DNA of 64,000 nucleotides from NCBI RefSeq assembly GCF_019393635.1, contig NC_057864.1, positions 468,084,617 through 468,148,616 on the forward strand, read 5' to 3'. Within the stretch, counting starts at the first letter, position 1, and the number at the start of each line of letters is the position of its first letter. Both the position numbers and the translations under genes were made by a program. Source of the DNA: Dromiciops gliroides. Taxonomy: Eukaryota; Chordata; Mammalia; Microbiotheria; Microbiotheriidae. The notes below the pieces were generated by a model that was given only the letters and a program-made list of their open reading frames with translations, had not been told where the DNA came from and searched no databases. Below are positions 19,215 to 30,777 of this stretch, piece by piece.

Positions 19215-21320
19215 TGAGCTCCCAGAACTTAAATTTGTTTTTAAAAAATCGATTTAAAAAATCTAAATCTGTCTCTTTATCTGTCCCCCATCCTGTCCCA
19301 GAGAGCCATTTCTTATAATAAAGAATTATAAAAAAAATAAAATGAGAAAGAAAGAAATCAACAGAATCAATCAATACATTGATAAATCTGACATTGCATT
19401 CATTGTTCTTCACTCCCTGCAAAGCAATTGGAGGAGGTATCTTCTCATATCTCTTTACTGGGGCCAGGTTTGTTCTTTGTGATTTTTTGACATTCACATG
19501 ATGGTTGTTCTTTCCATTAGCATTGTTATGTTCATTATATACATTGTTTTCTTAGCACTGCTTCCTTTGCTCGGCATCAGTTCATGTAGGTCTTCTCATT
19601 CTTTTCTGTATTAATGATATTTGTCATTTCTGATAGCATAGTAATGTCCTATTATGTTCATGGACACCCATTTGTTCTGCCATGCCCTTATCAATGGGCT
19701 TCTATCTTTTAAGCTCTTTGAGGCCCAAAAAAGTGCCACTATTAATATTTTAGTCTATGTGGGGACTTCTTTTCTCAGTGATTTTGGGACTTGGGTGTAT
19801 CAGTGGAATCTCCAGGTCAAAGGTTATCAGCATCATAGTAACTTAATTTGCCTAATTCCAAATTGCTTTCCAGAATGGTTGTGTTTGTACTTCTTTCCCA
19901 GGCAAACCAACAATGTATTAACATGTCTATTGTTTTTCCCCACAACTCTTCCAACATTGACTTTTCCCATCTCTTCATCTTTGTCAGTTTGTTGGTTGTA
20001 AAGTGAAGTGTGTTTCGAGTTGCATTTCTCTTATGATGAGTGATTTAGAGCATTCATGTGGCTGTGAATAGCTTGCTGTTTTTCTTTTGACAATTGCTTG
20101 TTCCGATCCTTTGATCACTTATCTATTGGGAAATGGCTTTTGATGTAATATATTTTTGTTGCCTACATATATCTTGGATACCAAACCCTTGTCTGAGAGA
20201 GTTAATGCAAATTTTTTCCAGTTACCCAAATCTCTTCTTGATCTATATGCATTAATTTTGTGGCACAGTAGATAGAGCAGTGGGTCTAGAGTCAGGAAGA
20301 CTTGCATTCAAATATAGCCTCAGATACTTATTAGCTGTGTGACCTTGGGCAAGTAACATGTTCTATTTGCCTTAATTTCTTCAATTGTAAAATGGGGATA
20401 ATAACAACACAACAAGAATTATTGTGGGATCAAATGAAATAATAAACAAAGTACTTAGCACAGTGCCTGACATATAGCAAATGTTATGTAAATGGTAGTT
20501 TTCTCCCCTTTTTTCTCCTTTTTCTTACAAAGCTTTTCAATTTCATTTTATCAAAACAACCTTTTGTAAATGACTCTACTCCTTGTTTACTTAAGAATTC
20601 ACCTCCTAACCCATACCTGTGAAAGGTAAATGATCTGCTTCTCTTCTAACATTTTTATGGGATGATCTTAAAAATTCAGGTTGCATATCAATTTTGTATT
20701 GTGGAATATGGCGTAAGATGTGAATCTAATTTCTGCCAGATTGCTTTCCAGTGCCCCCAGCAGTTGTTATCAAATAAGGAGTTCTTTCCTAACAGATTTA
20801 GATTGAGTTCCATTATTTCTGATTTTTCCTTGTCTAGTCTGTTCTATTGATTTACTTTTCCATTTTTTAACTAATACCAACATGTTTTTATAACTGCTGC
20901 ATTATGGTATGGTTTGAGGCCTAGAAGTATTGTTTCCCACTTTGCTCCTATCTTTTTTCTTTATTCCCCTTGATAGTCTAGCTCTTTTGCTTCTCTAAAT
21001 AAATTTTGTTAGTATTTTGTTTAGCTATGTAAAGAATTTTTCTTAGAGTTTGACTGGTACAGCATTAAATATGTAAATTAACTTTGGTAGTATTGTCCCT
21101 TTTACTATATTGACAGGGCCCATTCATGTGCACTGAATATTCCTCCAGCTATTTGCTTTTTGTTTCTTTAAGGAGTATTTTATATCTGAATCTATACATA
21201 TATTAAATGCTCTTTAGTAGATTGACTCCTAAATATCTCATGCATTTTGTGTTTATTTTCAATGTCATTTCCTCTTCTATTATTGCCTCTTGGACTTTTA
21301 TCTTTTGACCCTGTGAGCTC
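19215..21320 (-). mobile_element. L1 LINE 3' half (antisense), 5' truncated, SINE-interrupted
   Basis: The plus strand follows the antisense of L1 ORF2 and its 3' flank. Landmarks are CAGAATGGTTGTGTTTGTAC, AGTTGCATTTCTCTTATGA, ATCCTTTGATCACTTATC, then ACTGCTGCATTATGGTATGG and CATTAAATATGTAAATTAAC. These parallel, block by block, the antisense of the reverse-transcriptase C-terminal region in mammalian L1. All frames are disrupted. A MIR-type SINE interrupts it at 20262-20500. Confidence 0.72.
20262..20500 (+). mobile_element. MIR-like SINE inside L1
   Basis: A full-length MIR layout: GCACAGTAGATAGAGCAG head, TTAGCTGTGTGACCTTGGGC, TGTAAAATGGGGATAATAAC and CAGTGCCTGACATATAGCAA. Confidence 0.75.
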
Positions 21321-21339
21321 CTAGTGCTTACTGTCTTTA

Positions 21340-21520
21340 AAAAATTGATATCTTTTATTTTTATATAACTTTAATTTCTGAATATATCTATTCCTTCCTC
21401 TCAACCTTAAACTCTCAGTGAGGTATACATTGTTAAAAACAAAAAAAAAGGGGAAAAAGTAATTCAACAAAATAAACTAACATATCAATCAAGTATCACT
21501 TACTGTTATCGGTAATTGGA
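21340..21520 (-). mobile_element. L1 3'-end fragment (antisense)
   Basis: ATTGATATCTTTTATTTTTA followed by AAACTAACATATCAATCAAG repeats the 3' end seen at 18040 and 44120. Confidence 0.45.
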
Positions 21521-21804
21521 TACCCATCACAGGCCGCTGTCTTTTGACACTTCTTGACTTAATGTGGCATCTTGTAGTGGTAAAATTTTTCTTGTGTTTC
21601 TCTTGATTTTCCAATTTGAGTTGTGTTTGTGTGAATGCCCAAGAATTGGGTTATCCTTTTGAAAGCAGGAGTTGTGGAGTCATAAGATGTGGGTTTAAAT
21701 CCTGACTCTGATGCTTATGTTACCATGGATAGCCTCCTAGACGTCTTCATTTCCTTTTCTTTTTTTTCCCTTTTTTTCTTTTCTTTTTAAAATTTTTAAT
21801 TAGA

Positions 21805-22235
21805 GGCATGAGTGGCCCAGTGAATAGAGTGTGGGACTTGGAGTCAGGAAGGTCTGAGTTCCAAGCCTACTTCAGATATCTATTTGCTAATTATGTGACC
21901 CTGGGCTAGTATCTTAATCTCTCTCAGCCTCAGTTTCCTCATCTGTAAAACAATAACAACATTAACCTCACGAGGTTGCTGTGAAGATCAACTGAGAGAG
22001 CATATTGAAAGTGCTTTGGAAACCTCAGGACCTGAGTTCAAATCCAGCTTCTGAAACTTAGAAGCTGTGTGACCCAGGGCAAGTCAGTTTACCTCTGTCA
22101 ACTTCAGTTCCCTCATCTGTCAAATGGGAATGACAATAGCACCTGTTTCTTAGGGTTATTGTGAAGGTCAAATGCGATATTTGTCAAGTGCTTTGTGAAA
22201 CTTAAAGTGCTATATAAATGTTCGCTATTAGCTGT
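21805..22235 (+). mobile_element. Two MIR-type SINEs in tandem (sense)
   Basis: Copy one covers 21805-22018, from GTGGCCCAGTGAATAGAGTG to AAAGTGCTTTGGAAAC. Copy two covers 22019-22235, from CTCAGGACCTGAGTTCAAATC to GTGCTATATAAATGTTCGC. Confidence 0.65.
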
Positions 22236-22591
22236 TGAAGAGCCATATCTGTGCTTCTTGTTGGTATTCTTATTAGTTTTGCTTTCCCACTGAAAAGGAA
22301 GAAAAAAAAGCCCTTGCAATAGGCACAGGCAAGCGAAACAAATCCCCACATTGCCTGTGTCCCCAAATTCATGTCTTGTTCATCCCAAATCTCCCGCCTC
22401 TCGACCAATCCTCCTGGGTTTCTTGTGCTAGTTTTAGGCAGAAGATTATTCATATCCCATTTAGAGTCAGAAGGTTGTTTTAAAAGCCAAAAGCTTTCTA
22501 GGAATCAGGAAATACAAGACAGTCAAGAAGCCCCTTTTCTGATGTTGTTTGAAAGTTCAAGAAGCCTTGCTGATATTGAGACTACATGGGA

Positions 22592-22762
22592 AGGGGCAGC
22601 TAGGTGGCACAGTGGATAAAGCACCAGCTGTGGATTCAGGAGGACCTGAGTTCAAATCCTGCCTCAGACACTTGACACTTACTAGCTGTGTGACCCTGGG
22701 CAAGTCACTTAACCCTCATTGCCCCGAAAAAAAAAGAAAGAAAGAAAGAAAGAAAAAAAGAA
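22592..22762 (+). mobile_element. Class A SINE with GAAA-repeat tail
   Basis: The tail has become (GAAA)n. GACTACATGGGA before and AACTCCATGGGA after suggest the duplication. Confidence 0.92.
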
Positions 22763-22789
22763 ACTCCATGGGATCCCCTGTACCTATTC

Positions 22790-23325
22790 TGTGACCCAGG
22801 GATCTTCCCCCTCCTCTCATTTTCCCTGGTAGTCCCACATGCCTGGAACGTTCTCCTTCCTCATCCCTGTCTGCTGGCTTCTCCAGCTTCCTTCAGGTTG
22901 CAGCTAAATTCTCCCTTTCTGTTTTTGTTTGGTTTGGTTTGGTTTTTTTGCAGGGCAGTGAGGGTTAAGTGACTTGCCCAGGGTCATACAGCTAGTAAAT
23001 GTCAAGTGTCTGAGGTCGGATTTGAACTCAGGTCCTCCTGAATCCAAGGCCAGTGCTTTATCCACTGCACCACCTAGCTGCCCCAATTCTCCCTTTCTGA
23101 AAAAAGCCCTCCCTCCCCCATGCTAACGCCTCTTCCCTAAAAACAATCTCCAATTTATCCTGTTTACATCTTCCTTGAATGTAGTTGTTCTCATGTTCTC
23201 TCCCCCATTAGATTGTGAGCACCTTGAGGGCCGGACTTTCCTTTGCCTTTCTTTGTATCCCCAGCACTTAACACAATGCCTGACACATAGTAGGTGCTCA
23301 ATAAATACTTATTGATTTGACTTGA
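22790..23325 (+). mobile_element. L2 3' end, split by a SINE
   Basis: CACATGCCTGGAACGTTCTC, CTTCCTTCAGGTTGCAGCTA, then after the SINE CCCCCATTAGATTGTGAGC, TTTGTATCCCCAGCACTTA and TAGTAGGTGCTCAATAAATA. This is the best-preserved L2 terminus in the window. Confidence 0.8.
22921..23084 (-). mobile_element. Class A SINE inside L2, with TSD
   Basis: ATTCTCCCTTTCTG flanks both sides (22908 and 23086). Confidence 0.95.
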
Positions 23326-24190
23326 TATCAGACTCAGGAGCGTCTGGGTTAGAGCTGTTGATGCTGAACAGTTTGGCAAATAGTAGGTGTTTAATAAATG
23401 TTTGTAGAATTTTATCGTTGAGGTCTCAATCTATGGTCTTGTCTGTTAAGCTTTTGTTTCCTCCCCCTTTTTGGACCCCACTGTATTGTCCTCAGCCTCA
23501 GTTCCTGAGGCTGCTGGTTCCCAGGGCTCGGGCTGGGCAGCACTCACATTCACAGGCTTTACCAGCTAATTATTGTCTGGACTGTGTCAGACTACGTTGT
23601 AAAGAAAAGTGATAAAATACCTGAAAGGAAGGAAAACAAGTTACGTGTGTTTGTCTCTTGCCTTGCAACTTTTCACGAGCTAGTCATAAATGATTATTTT
23701 TTTCTCTAAGTTATTAAATGACCCAGAGGAGGTTTCGCTTGATGGATGAAAAGCTTTTTATTGGCTGCAGGACGAGAGGGGTGGTAGCTGCCCGTCCTAG
23801 GCAGTGGCATCGTACCCGGTCCCCTGGGTGTGATGGGTTCATCTAAAGCTGTGGGAGGTGGCTTATTTAGTTTGCTGAAGGTGACCTTTGAAGGCTTTGG
23901 GGTCCTCTGGGAGGTTGGTATTTTGGCTGCTGTTTGCCCAGGATGCTGGGCAGGAAACCTTTATCTTCTGGCCTTGCTTCTACTCTTACCTTTTAACCTA
24001 ATTACTCACCTTCTCCAGGCTTCATGATTCCTTTCAGAAATGGGAGGATCCCAGGACTTGCATCCTGCTTTACTTAGGGAATGGTGAGAAGATGCTCATA
24101 AAATACTCAGAGATGCAATAGCTGGATGAAAGACGTTATGTAAAGCACTAACTATGGAGAGTGGGAATGACAAACAAAGGTAACCTCACT
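23326..24190. other. Unassigned sequence
   Basis: Apart from a short L2-like AATAGTAGGTGTTTAATAAA at about 23381, no repeat is recognised. The 23740-24020 part is G/T-rich with a 65-codon open frame that I cannot name. Confidence 0.25.
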
Positions 24191-24204
24191 TAAGATCTTA
24201 GGGA

Positions 24205-24365
24205 CATGGAGACAGCCAAGTGGCACAGTGGATAAAGCACCAGCTCTGGATTCAGGAGGGCCTGAGTTCAAATGCGACCTCAGACACTTGACACTTCCTA
24301 GCTGTGTGACCCTGGGCAAGTCACTTAAACCCTCATTGCCCCGAAAAAAATAAAATAAAAAATAA
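24205..24365 (+). mobile_element. Class A SINE with degenerate head and TSD
   Basis: AAGATCTTAGGGA flanks both ends. The head reads GAGACAGCCAAGTGGCACAG. Confidence 0.9.
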
Positions 24366-24424
24366 AAGATCTTAGGGATTGTTTCTATTTAAAGGAGGAG
24401 GATTTGCAATATACTAATAACCAT

Positions 24425-24545
24425 CTATTGCTTTGGGTCATAGAACCATAGCTCAAGAGCTCAAGGAAGTGACCTTAAAGGCCCTCTATTTCAAACCTAT
24501 TTTACAAGTGAGGAAATTGAGGCTTAAGGATGGGAGGTGACTGGA
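24425..24545 (-). mobile_element. MIR-like SINE fragment
   Basis: GACCTTAAAGGCCCTCTATT and TTTACAAGTGAGGAAATTGA are typical of the common MIR-type repeat that also occurs at 38880, 42020 and 58460. Confidence 0.45.
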
Positions 24546-24589
24546 ACACAGTAAGCATTTAATCAATGCTTTTTCATTTGTTCATTAGA

Positions 24590-24815
24590 GGCATGGTGTG
24601 TGTCTCCCCCTCTAGGATGTCAGCTCCTTAAGATGAGAGTCTTCCTGGCTCTTAGTGTGGTGTCTGGCATATGTTAAGTGCTTAATAAATGCTTGTTGAC
24701 TTGACCTACCTTTCCAGCTTTTTCACTCCTGACTCCCTGTCATGCATGTACTCTGCTGTCCCTCCATCTCCCCACTCTGGGCATTTTCACCAGCTGCCCT
24801 CCAAGCCAGATAGAA
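24590..24815 (+). mobile_element. L2 fragments
   Basis: CTAGGATGTCAGCTCCTTAA and GTTAAGTGCTTAATAAATGC belong to an L2 terminus. GGGCATTTTCACCAGCTGCC at 24779 is an upstream L2 part, so a second fragment adjoins the first. Confidence 0.55.
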
Positions 24816-24824
24816 TGGATCTAT

Positions 24825-25225
24825 GGTATATATTTCTGTGTGTTTGGATATAAAATATGTATATGCATTGATATTTACATACACATTGGAATATAGTTAT
24901 AAATAAAAATATTTATATTCACAAATATATACACATATGGAATATGTGTATTTATATATAAATATATACATACAAGTATTTATGTACATATTTGGAATGT
25001 ATTTGTATGTATAGATAAATATGTATGCCTGAATCTTTATATACATATACATTATATACATATATGAACTATGTTTATGTATATCTTTATATAATATGCA
25101 AATATATCACATATTTGCATATTATATACAAATTTGTTTATTTGTATATAATATACAAACATATGATATATTTGTATATAATATACAAATATATAATATA
25201 ATATATGGACTATATGTATTTGTAT
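24825..25225. repeat. AT-rich TATATG/TATACA array, left part
   Basis: About 400 bases dominated by TATGTATATA-type words with imperfect higher-order periodicity (ATATTTGTATATAATATACA occurs repeatedly at 25130-25195). Confidence 0.9.
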
Positions 25226-25755
25226 TGTGAGATTTAAAATTGTCTACAAGAGCATTAAACTCCCCTTTAACCTTTCCCTTATTTATCTCCCAGATCAGTA
25301 AGTTAAAGAAGCCTCTGATCTTTAGTTAGAGCTTTTATTGTTTGGAAATTACAAGGTGATGTTAATTAAAGAGATAGGAAAGTAGAAATACAAACAAATA
25401 GTCTTAAATCTAAGCTTAGTCTATATTCCGTATAAAACTCACCAAAAACCCGTATAGGGCTCACCAAAAACCCAAGGCCACCTCTGAAGCTGAGAGCCGA
25501 GTCAAGCACGTGCTGTTATGGAGCCGGGTGGAACCTCAGTCAGCGTCTGTGTGTGCAGCACAACCAGCGGACAAGGAGAGCGGACCAAAAAATCTCACTT
25601 CCGTTCTTTCCTTGCCTTTTAAGCTCGCATCCCGGAAGTGGAGTGCCTAACAGACGGAGGTGGAATGCATGGCCATTTATCACGGTCTCCTCCCCGAAAG
25701 GGTGGTCCTTCAGTTTTCGCTAACTAACAGTTAAAAACTTACATTTTTTACCACA
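25226..25755 (-). mobile_element. Solo LTR with 4-base TSD inside an AT array
   Basis: The plus-strand ends are TGTGAGATTT and TTTACCACA, with GTAT on each side (25222-25225 and 25756-25759). Read on the minus strand it starts TGTGGTAAAA and has a TTAAAAGG TATA-like box and an AATAAAAGC poly(A) signal, so U3-R-U5 runs minus. It is about 530 bases and CpG-rich compared with its AT-rich surroundings. It does not resemble the LTR at 8142. No internal retroviral region is present. Confidence 0.75.
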
Positions 25756-26145
25756 GTATATACATATATGCATGTACACAAATATTTATATACCCACACA
25801 TGTGTATATAGATTTGAAATATATTTGTATATAACTATATGTATATGCACAAATCTTCATATACATGTACATTTATATACAGATATGAACTATGTTTATG
25901 TGTATTTGTATATAATATATGTAAATATATGTGGAACATATGTATCTGTATATAAATATATGCATGTACACAAATATTTATATATTTGTATATAACTATA
26001 TATATGCACAAATCTTCATATACATGTACATTTCTATACATATATGAACTATGTTCATATTATTTATATGTGAATATATGTATTTACACAAATATTTATA
26101 TGCACATATGGAAATATTTTTATATACATGAAAATATATACCTGG
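25756..26145. repeat. AT-rich TATATG/TATACA array, right part
   Basis: It continues the array interrupted by the LTR. A unit of about 170 bases repeats: TATGCACAAATCTTCATATA appears at both about 25844 and 26003, with ACATGTACATTT and TATGAACTATGTT following each time. Confidence 0.9.
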
Positions 26146-26249
26146 AAGCTAGAAGTAGCAGCTCTTCAAGAACAGGGACGATGTTTTCTGGCTCTTGCTG
26201 ACTTTGGCACTTGGGCACAGTGACTTACGACACATAAAGCCTAAATAAA

Positions 26250-26345
26250 ATAAAACCAATACCTGACATCTTTAAGGTTAGCAAAGTGCTTTACAAATAT
26301 TATCTTATTTGATCCTCACAACAACCCTGGGAGGTAAATATCCTT
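26250..26345 (-). mobile_element. MIR-like SINE fragment (antisense)
   Basis: GCAAAGTGCTTTACAAATAT and TTGATCCTCACAACAACCCT. Confidence 0.6.
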
Positions 26346-26412
26346 TAGAAGAGCCTCCCCACCTATTTAAGATATCTTTGGGGGTCTCATCTTCTCAAAA
26401 CAATAGCTTATG

Positions 26413-26845
26413 GGGGCAGCTAGGTGGTGCAGTGGATAGAGCACTGGCCCTGGATTCAGGAGGACCTGAGTTCAAATCTGGCCTCAGACACTTGACACTT
26501 ACTAGCTGTGTGACCCTGGGCAAGTCACTTAACCCTCATTGCCTCACCAAACCAAACCAAACAAACAAACAAAAAACCAAATAAATCCAATTCGGTGCCA
26601 AGTCACGACATCTCTCATGGTCCTCCTTGAGAACAAAGGACAAACAAGATTTGAGTCAGGGCTTAAAATTTAGGGTCAGCTAGGTGGCACAGTGGAAAAG
26701 GCACCAGCCCTGGATTCAGAAGGACCTGAGTTCAAATATGACCTTAGACATTTGACACTTACTAGCTGTGTGACCCTGGGAAAGTCACTTAACCCTCATT
26801 GCCCCACCAAAAAAACCCCCAAAACATAAAGAAACAAAAAAACCA
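26413..26845 (+). mobile_element. Composite SINE: class A, class C tail, class A, in one TSD
   Basis: The first class A body covers 26413-26577. A class C tail remnant (AATCCAATTCGGTGCC to GAACAAAGGACAAACAAG) covers 26585-26650. A second class A body and A-rich tail cover 26673-26845. CAATAGCTTATG lies immediately outside the whole block (26401-26412 and 26846-26857). I see no clear duplication around the inner copy. Confidence 0.85.
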
Positions 26846-26859
26846 CAATAGCTTATGAG

Positions 26860-27925
26860 CCCCACTAATGTATCTATTTTTTTCTCTATTCAGCCAGAGG
26901 ACTCAATTAGTCCAAAGCAAAGACATTTAGTAAAATATTATACTGAGAAAATTCGTAATAGAATATTCTCCCAGTAACATAGGGCACACTCTCCCACAAA
27001 TATATATATACTATTATTGGGAAAAGTATACAATCCCACAAATGGGGAATGCATAGGAAGGAGACAGTTCACATTTCCATCACAGCAGGATCCCTGGTGT
27101 CTTCTCTTGATGTTGTTGGGCTCCTCTTACTGATCCCAAGAATGTTGCTTAACTGGACTCTGCCAGTCTCCTCACATAGTTTCTGCTGGTCTCCTGGTGT
27201 GGACACTGTCTTCCCAGGAACACTGCTACGCCAGTCTTGATGCCTCTGTTGGGTGCACCACTCTGTTAGTCTAAGCTGAGTGGTGGTCTGGTAGCCCCTG
27301 GCCATGTGGTCACTGCTGGTCTCCTTCCCTGTTCTTACCTTTTGGCTTCATCATTTATTCAGCACCACCCAAGACATCTCAGCTTCAGTCTGCTACAAAT
27401 CTTCTCACTATATTTCATTAAATGTCTTTGTTTTGAACTAATTGAATCCTTTGACTGACCAGCTAGAAGCGTTCTCTGAAGGCAGGCTGACAACCCTTTA
27501 GTCAAAGGCACCACACCTAGCTCACAAAACCAGTCAGATGCTCCCAAACAAAAATTACGTATTTTCTTTTCAATTCCTGTGTCTGAACATATCCCAGTAT
27601 TTCATTAGCTTCAGTTATCTGGGCAGAGATCAAAACCTTCTGTTAGGGATAAATAATTTCAGGCTGGATGCTTTTTGATGCTCCCAAGATCCTCTCTGGC
27701 TTAGCAGCTAATAAATGAGACAGAACAGAAGGTAAGCAAAGGAGGCAGAATTACTTACTGTCCTCCTCCCCATCCCTGCTGTTTTCTTATCTTTATTATG
27801 CATATCTGTCATGGCCCGAGACAGATTTTTGGGTGTGGTATTTTGGTCAGTAAATTTCAGCCTCCTTAAATATATATTTATTTATTTTTAAACATCAACA
27901 TATTAAATCTCACTGTCCAGCAGAT
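26860..27925. other. Unassigned sequence, possibly an old LTR-type repeat
   Basis: 26905-26990 resembles 7015-7110. The stretch 27060-27350 is CT/TG-rich with a repeated CTGCTGGTCTCC (27181 and 27314). No termini or coding exon is recognised. Confidence 0.25.
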
Positions 27926-27929
27926 AAAT

Positions 27930-28185
27930 AGATTAAGCAAATGTTTATTAAGTACTTACTATGTACTAAGTGCTTTATACACATTATCTTATTTGATCCT
28001 CACAACAACCCTGGGAACTTGGTGCTATTAGGATTCCCATTTTACAGTTGAGGAAAGTGAGGCAAACAGAGTTAAGTGATTTGCCCAAGGTAGTAAGTGT
28101 CCAAGGCAGATTGGATTTGAACTCAGATCTTCCTGACTCTAGGCCCAGCACTCTATCCACTATACTACCTAGATGCCAAAGGAAG
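27930..28185 (-). mobile_element. MIR-type SINE, nearly full length (antisense)
   Basis: TTTATTAAGTACTTACTATG, CCCATTTTACAGTTGAGG and CTATCCACTATACTACCTAG in order. Confidence 0.8.
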
Positions 28186-28189
28186 GGTG

Positions 28190-28985
28190 CAAAGTGCAAA
28201 GTGAGGGTCTAGATAATTCTCGAAGTCCCTTCTAGGTCTAGTGATTTATGAATTTATAAGGTCTCAGTTTATGCAACACTGCTTGTGAATAGCATTGGAT
28301 GCAACATAGCTGGCCCCATGAGGGAGGTCATAATGCTGTACTGGCCTAGACCGGGTGGAGGTTATCCAAGGACTAAGCTGGCTGAGTGGGTAGAGACACC
28401 ACTGAAGGTTGGCAAAAAAAAATGGATGCATAGATTTTGGTTGTAGCAATTCATAAAGACTCACTACCAAGGGCTGTGACCTGCACCAGTGGATAGTGTC
28501 TCTATACTGACAAAAGAATAGATCTTTCATTTAGGGCTATACCGTGTCCAGGCACCTTCCCTCCTGTATAGGTATCAATTATTGGATTTCATTGAGTAAG
28601 CTTTGGAATATTCTGGGGAATTCCCCCTCAAGAGTATGTTGATCAATGTTTAACAACCAGCTCTCAGAAAAGTATGACACACTCTTAAGCTTGATATGAA
28701 ATTACTAACATTTTATCCATGACTTTCATAAGCCTAAACAAAAACCAAAATGACAAATCAAGTCCTGATTTGTAGCATTTGCCAATTTCCAAGGTGAAAA
28801 TTTAACAATTGGCTCTTCATAGCCAGTTCATGAGCTGGCACCAGCACACTCCTGGATACCCAGGACAACAGTTTATCCTTGTGGCAGATAGCTCTCTTAC
28901 CTCCTTGGTCCTTAGTGGTCAATTGTCTCTTGCCTAGTAATTACAGTGTGGGCGTCCGGGTTCCTGGGTGGGGTGAAAATGAGAA
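28190..28985. other. Unassigned sequence
   Basis: No repeat or exon signature is recognised. Confidence 0.25.
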
Positions 28986-28994
28986 TGGCTGGTT

Positions 28995-29142
28995 TGGCCA
29001 GAAGATCCTAGCTTAATCATTTACTCCCTGTATGACCTTGGGCAAATCACTTAATCACTACGGGCCTCAGTTTCCTCATTTGTAAGATGAAGAGGTTGGC
29101 TTGGATAGATTCTGAGGCCCTTTCACTTAGAAGATTCTATGA
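28995..29142 (+). mobile_element. MIR-like SINE
   Basis: GACCTTGGGCAAATCACTTA, CCTCAGTTTCCTCATTTGTA, then AGAAGATTCTATGAG, where a class A SINE enters. Confidence 0.65.
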
Positions 29143-29143
29143 G

Positions 29144-29337
29144 GGGGCAGCTAGGTGGCGCAGTGGATGGAGCACCGGCCCTGGATTCAGGAGGATCTGA
29201 GTTCAAATCCGACCTCAGACACTTGACACTTACTAGCTGTGTGACCCTGGACAAGTCATTTAACCCCAATTGCCTCACCAAAAAACCAAAATAGAAGAAG
29301 AACAAGAAGAAGAAGAAGAAGAAGAAGAAGAATTAGA
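29144..29337 (+). mobile_element. Class A SINE with (GAA)n tail and TSD
   Basis: AGAAGATTCTATGAG at 29129 and 29338. The 3' tail is GAAGAA-rich (29293-29337), so the microsatellite grew from, or into, the target sequence. Confidence 0.95.
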
Positions 29338-29354
29338 AGAAGATTCTATGAGAC

Positions 29355-30775
29355 TGAGTTCTCAAATTCTCATCCCAAGGCTATAAAAGGGGAAACTAGC
29401 TTGAAAGTGGAGGACCCCACCTGAGCCACTTTACTTGCTTAACCTTAGGGACCCTGGGGCATGTGGAGATCCCTAGGCCAATGCCTTGTAGATTATTTGG
29501 CACTGGATGGGGGAGGAGGACCTCAGAAGAGTATGTTTCATTCATAAAACAGGAGGTGAACATTACATCACAAACCCTGCTTTCCATTAATGGTCTGCTT
29601 ACTCAGTAGGCAACTTAAGGTCCTCTCAGGCCTACAGAAAGTGTCGGATCTGTCCTTTGTCCTTCTCAGTCCTTCCTGGTGTCATACTTCTCTGGGTACA
29701 TTTTATATTTTTCTCCTGGGGGTTAGAGTAGGAACTATTTTCATCTCTCATGTCTTCTCCACAGTAGACACTTGAGAAATGTGGGATTTAGGACTGGATT
29801 TCTGATTTCATTGGTGTCAGGGACTCTTGGTGAGGTGACTCCCTCCACCATGCAAATGACTAGCTGTCTGCTGTACAATGTTTAGAGACAGAAGATAAAT
29901 GGCCGGCCTAGGGTCAGCATAGCTGATAGGTCAGAGGTGGGATTTTATCCCAGGCCTTGCTGGCTTTCAGGCTAGTTGAGTATCCAGTAGGCCCCACTGC
30001 CTCTTCCTTCCAAATGTTAACTGAAAATGGACACCTGACAGGGAAGTTCATCTCCAGAAGGATTCAGGAGATCTAAAGACCTGCTTTGAACCCCGATGCT
30101 TCTCCCCCTGCCTCATAGACATGAAGCTATAAGTGGGGCAGGACCAGGATCTAACTTGTCGAGATGGGCCTTACCTAGAAGTATGCTCTGTTGGGCTCTC
30201 CATCTCCGTGGCAACATCAGAGCTATTGCTCTGATAAGAACCTCACCGAGGCCTGGTCTGGTGGCTAGTGCCCACCGAAGAACCAGCAAGCGGATCCACA
30301 ATTTCAGTGGCAGTTTCAAATAGGCAGTGAGGGCATCCTCGATCGAAGAAGGAAGATAAACCTGGAGCCAACTCAACCTGGTTGTGTCCTGAGGTTTGTT
30401 TTTAGGATTCAAAGTCACATCTAGATGCTTATGGACTATCTCACCCCTTCTCTTCTCTCCTTTGGAGATTCCCATGGAGCTGCCTGCCTAGAGGGCTAGC
30501 TCCACACCCCCCTCCCCAAAGGGGGTTGTTATGATAAGTAGGTTCTCCTACTGGGTGGGCAGATTTGCCACCAGGGTCTGCATTTCTGGGACTTTTTGCC
30601 CAAGCTTAATTCTCTCCTGAATCAGCTAGCCCTTCTCTAACAGCTTTGGGGCAGTTATATATATATATTTAAAAGTGTTGTCTTTTCTTCCTCTAAATTT
30701 TCCTCTCTTTGTATTCCTAGCGTCTAAAATGGAGTCCTCTGTATAATAAGTGCTTAATAAAAACCCTTGAAGCCA
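29355..30775. other. Mostly non-repetitive sequence
   Basis: A MIR-like patch near 29900-29970 and an L2-like GTATTCCTAGCGTCTAAAAT to GTGCTTAATAAAAAC at 30712-30765 are the only repeats I see. The longest open frame (120 codons, minus, 30113-30475) is unrecognised. Confidence 0.25.
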
Positions 30776-30777
30776 GA

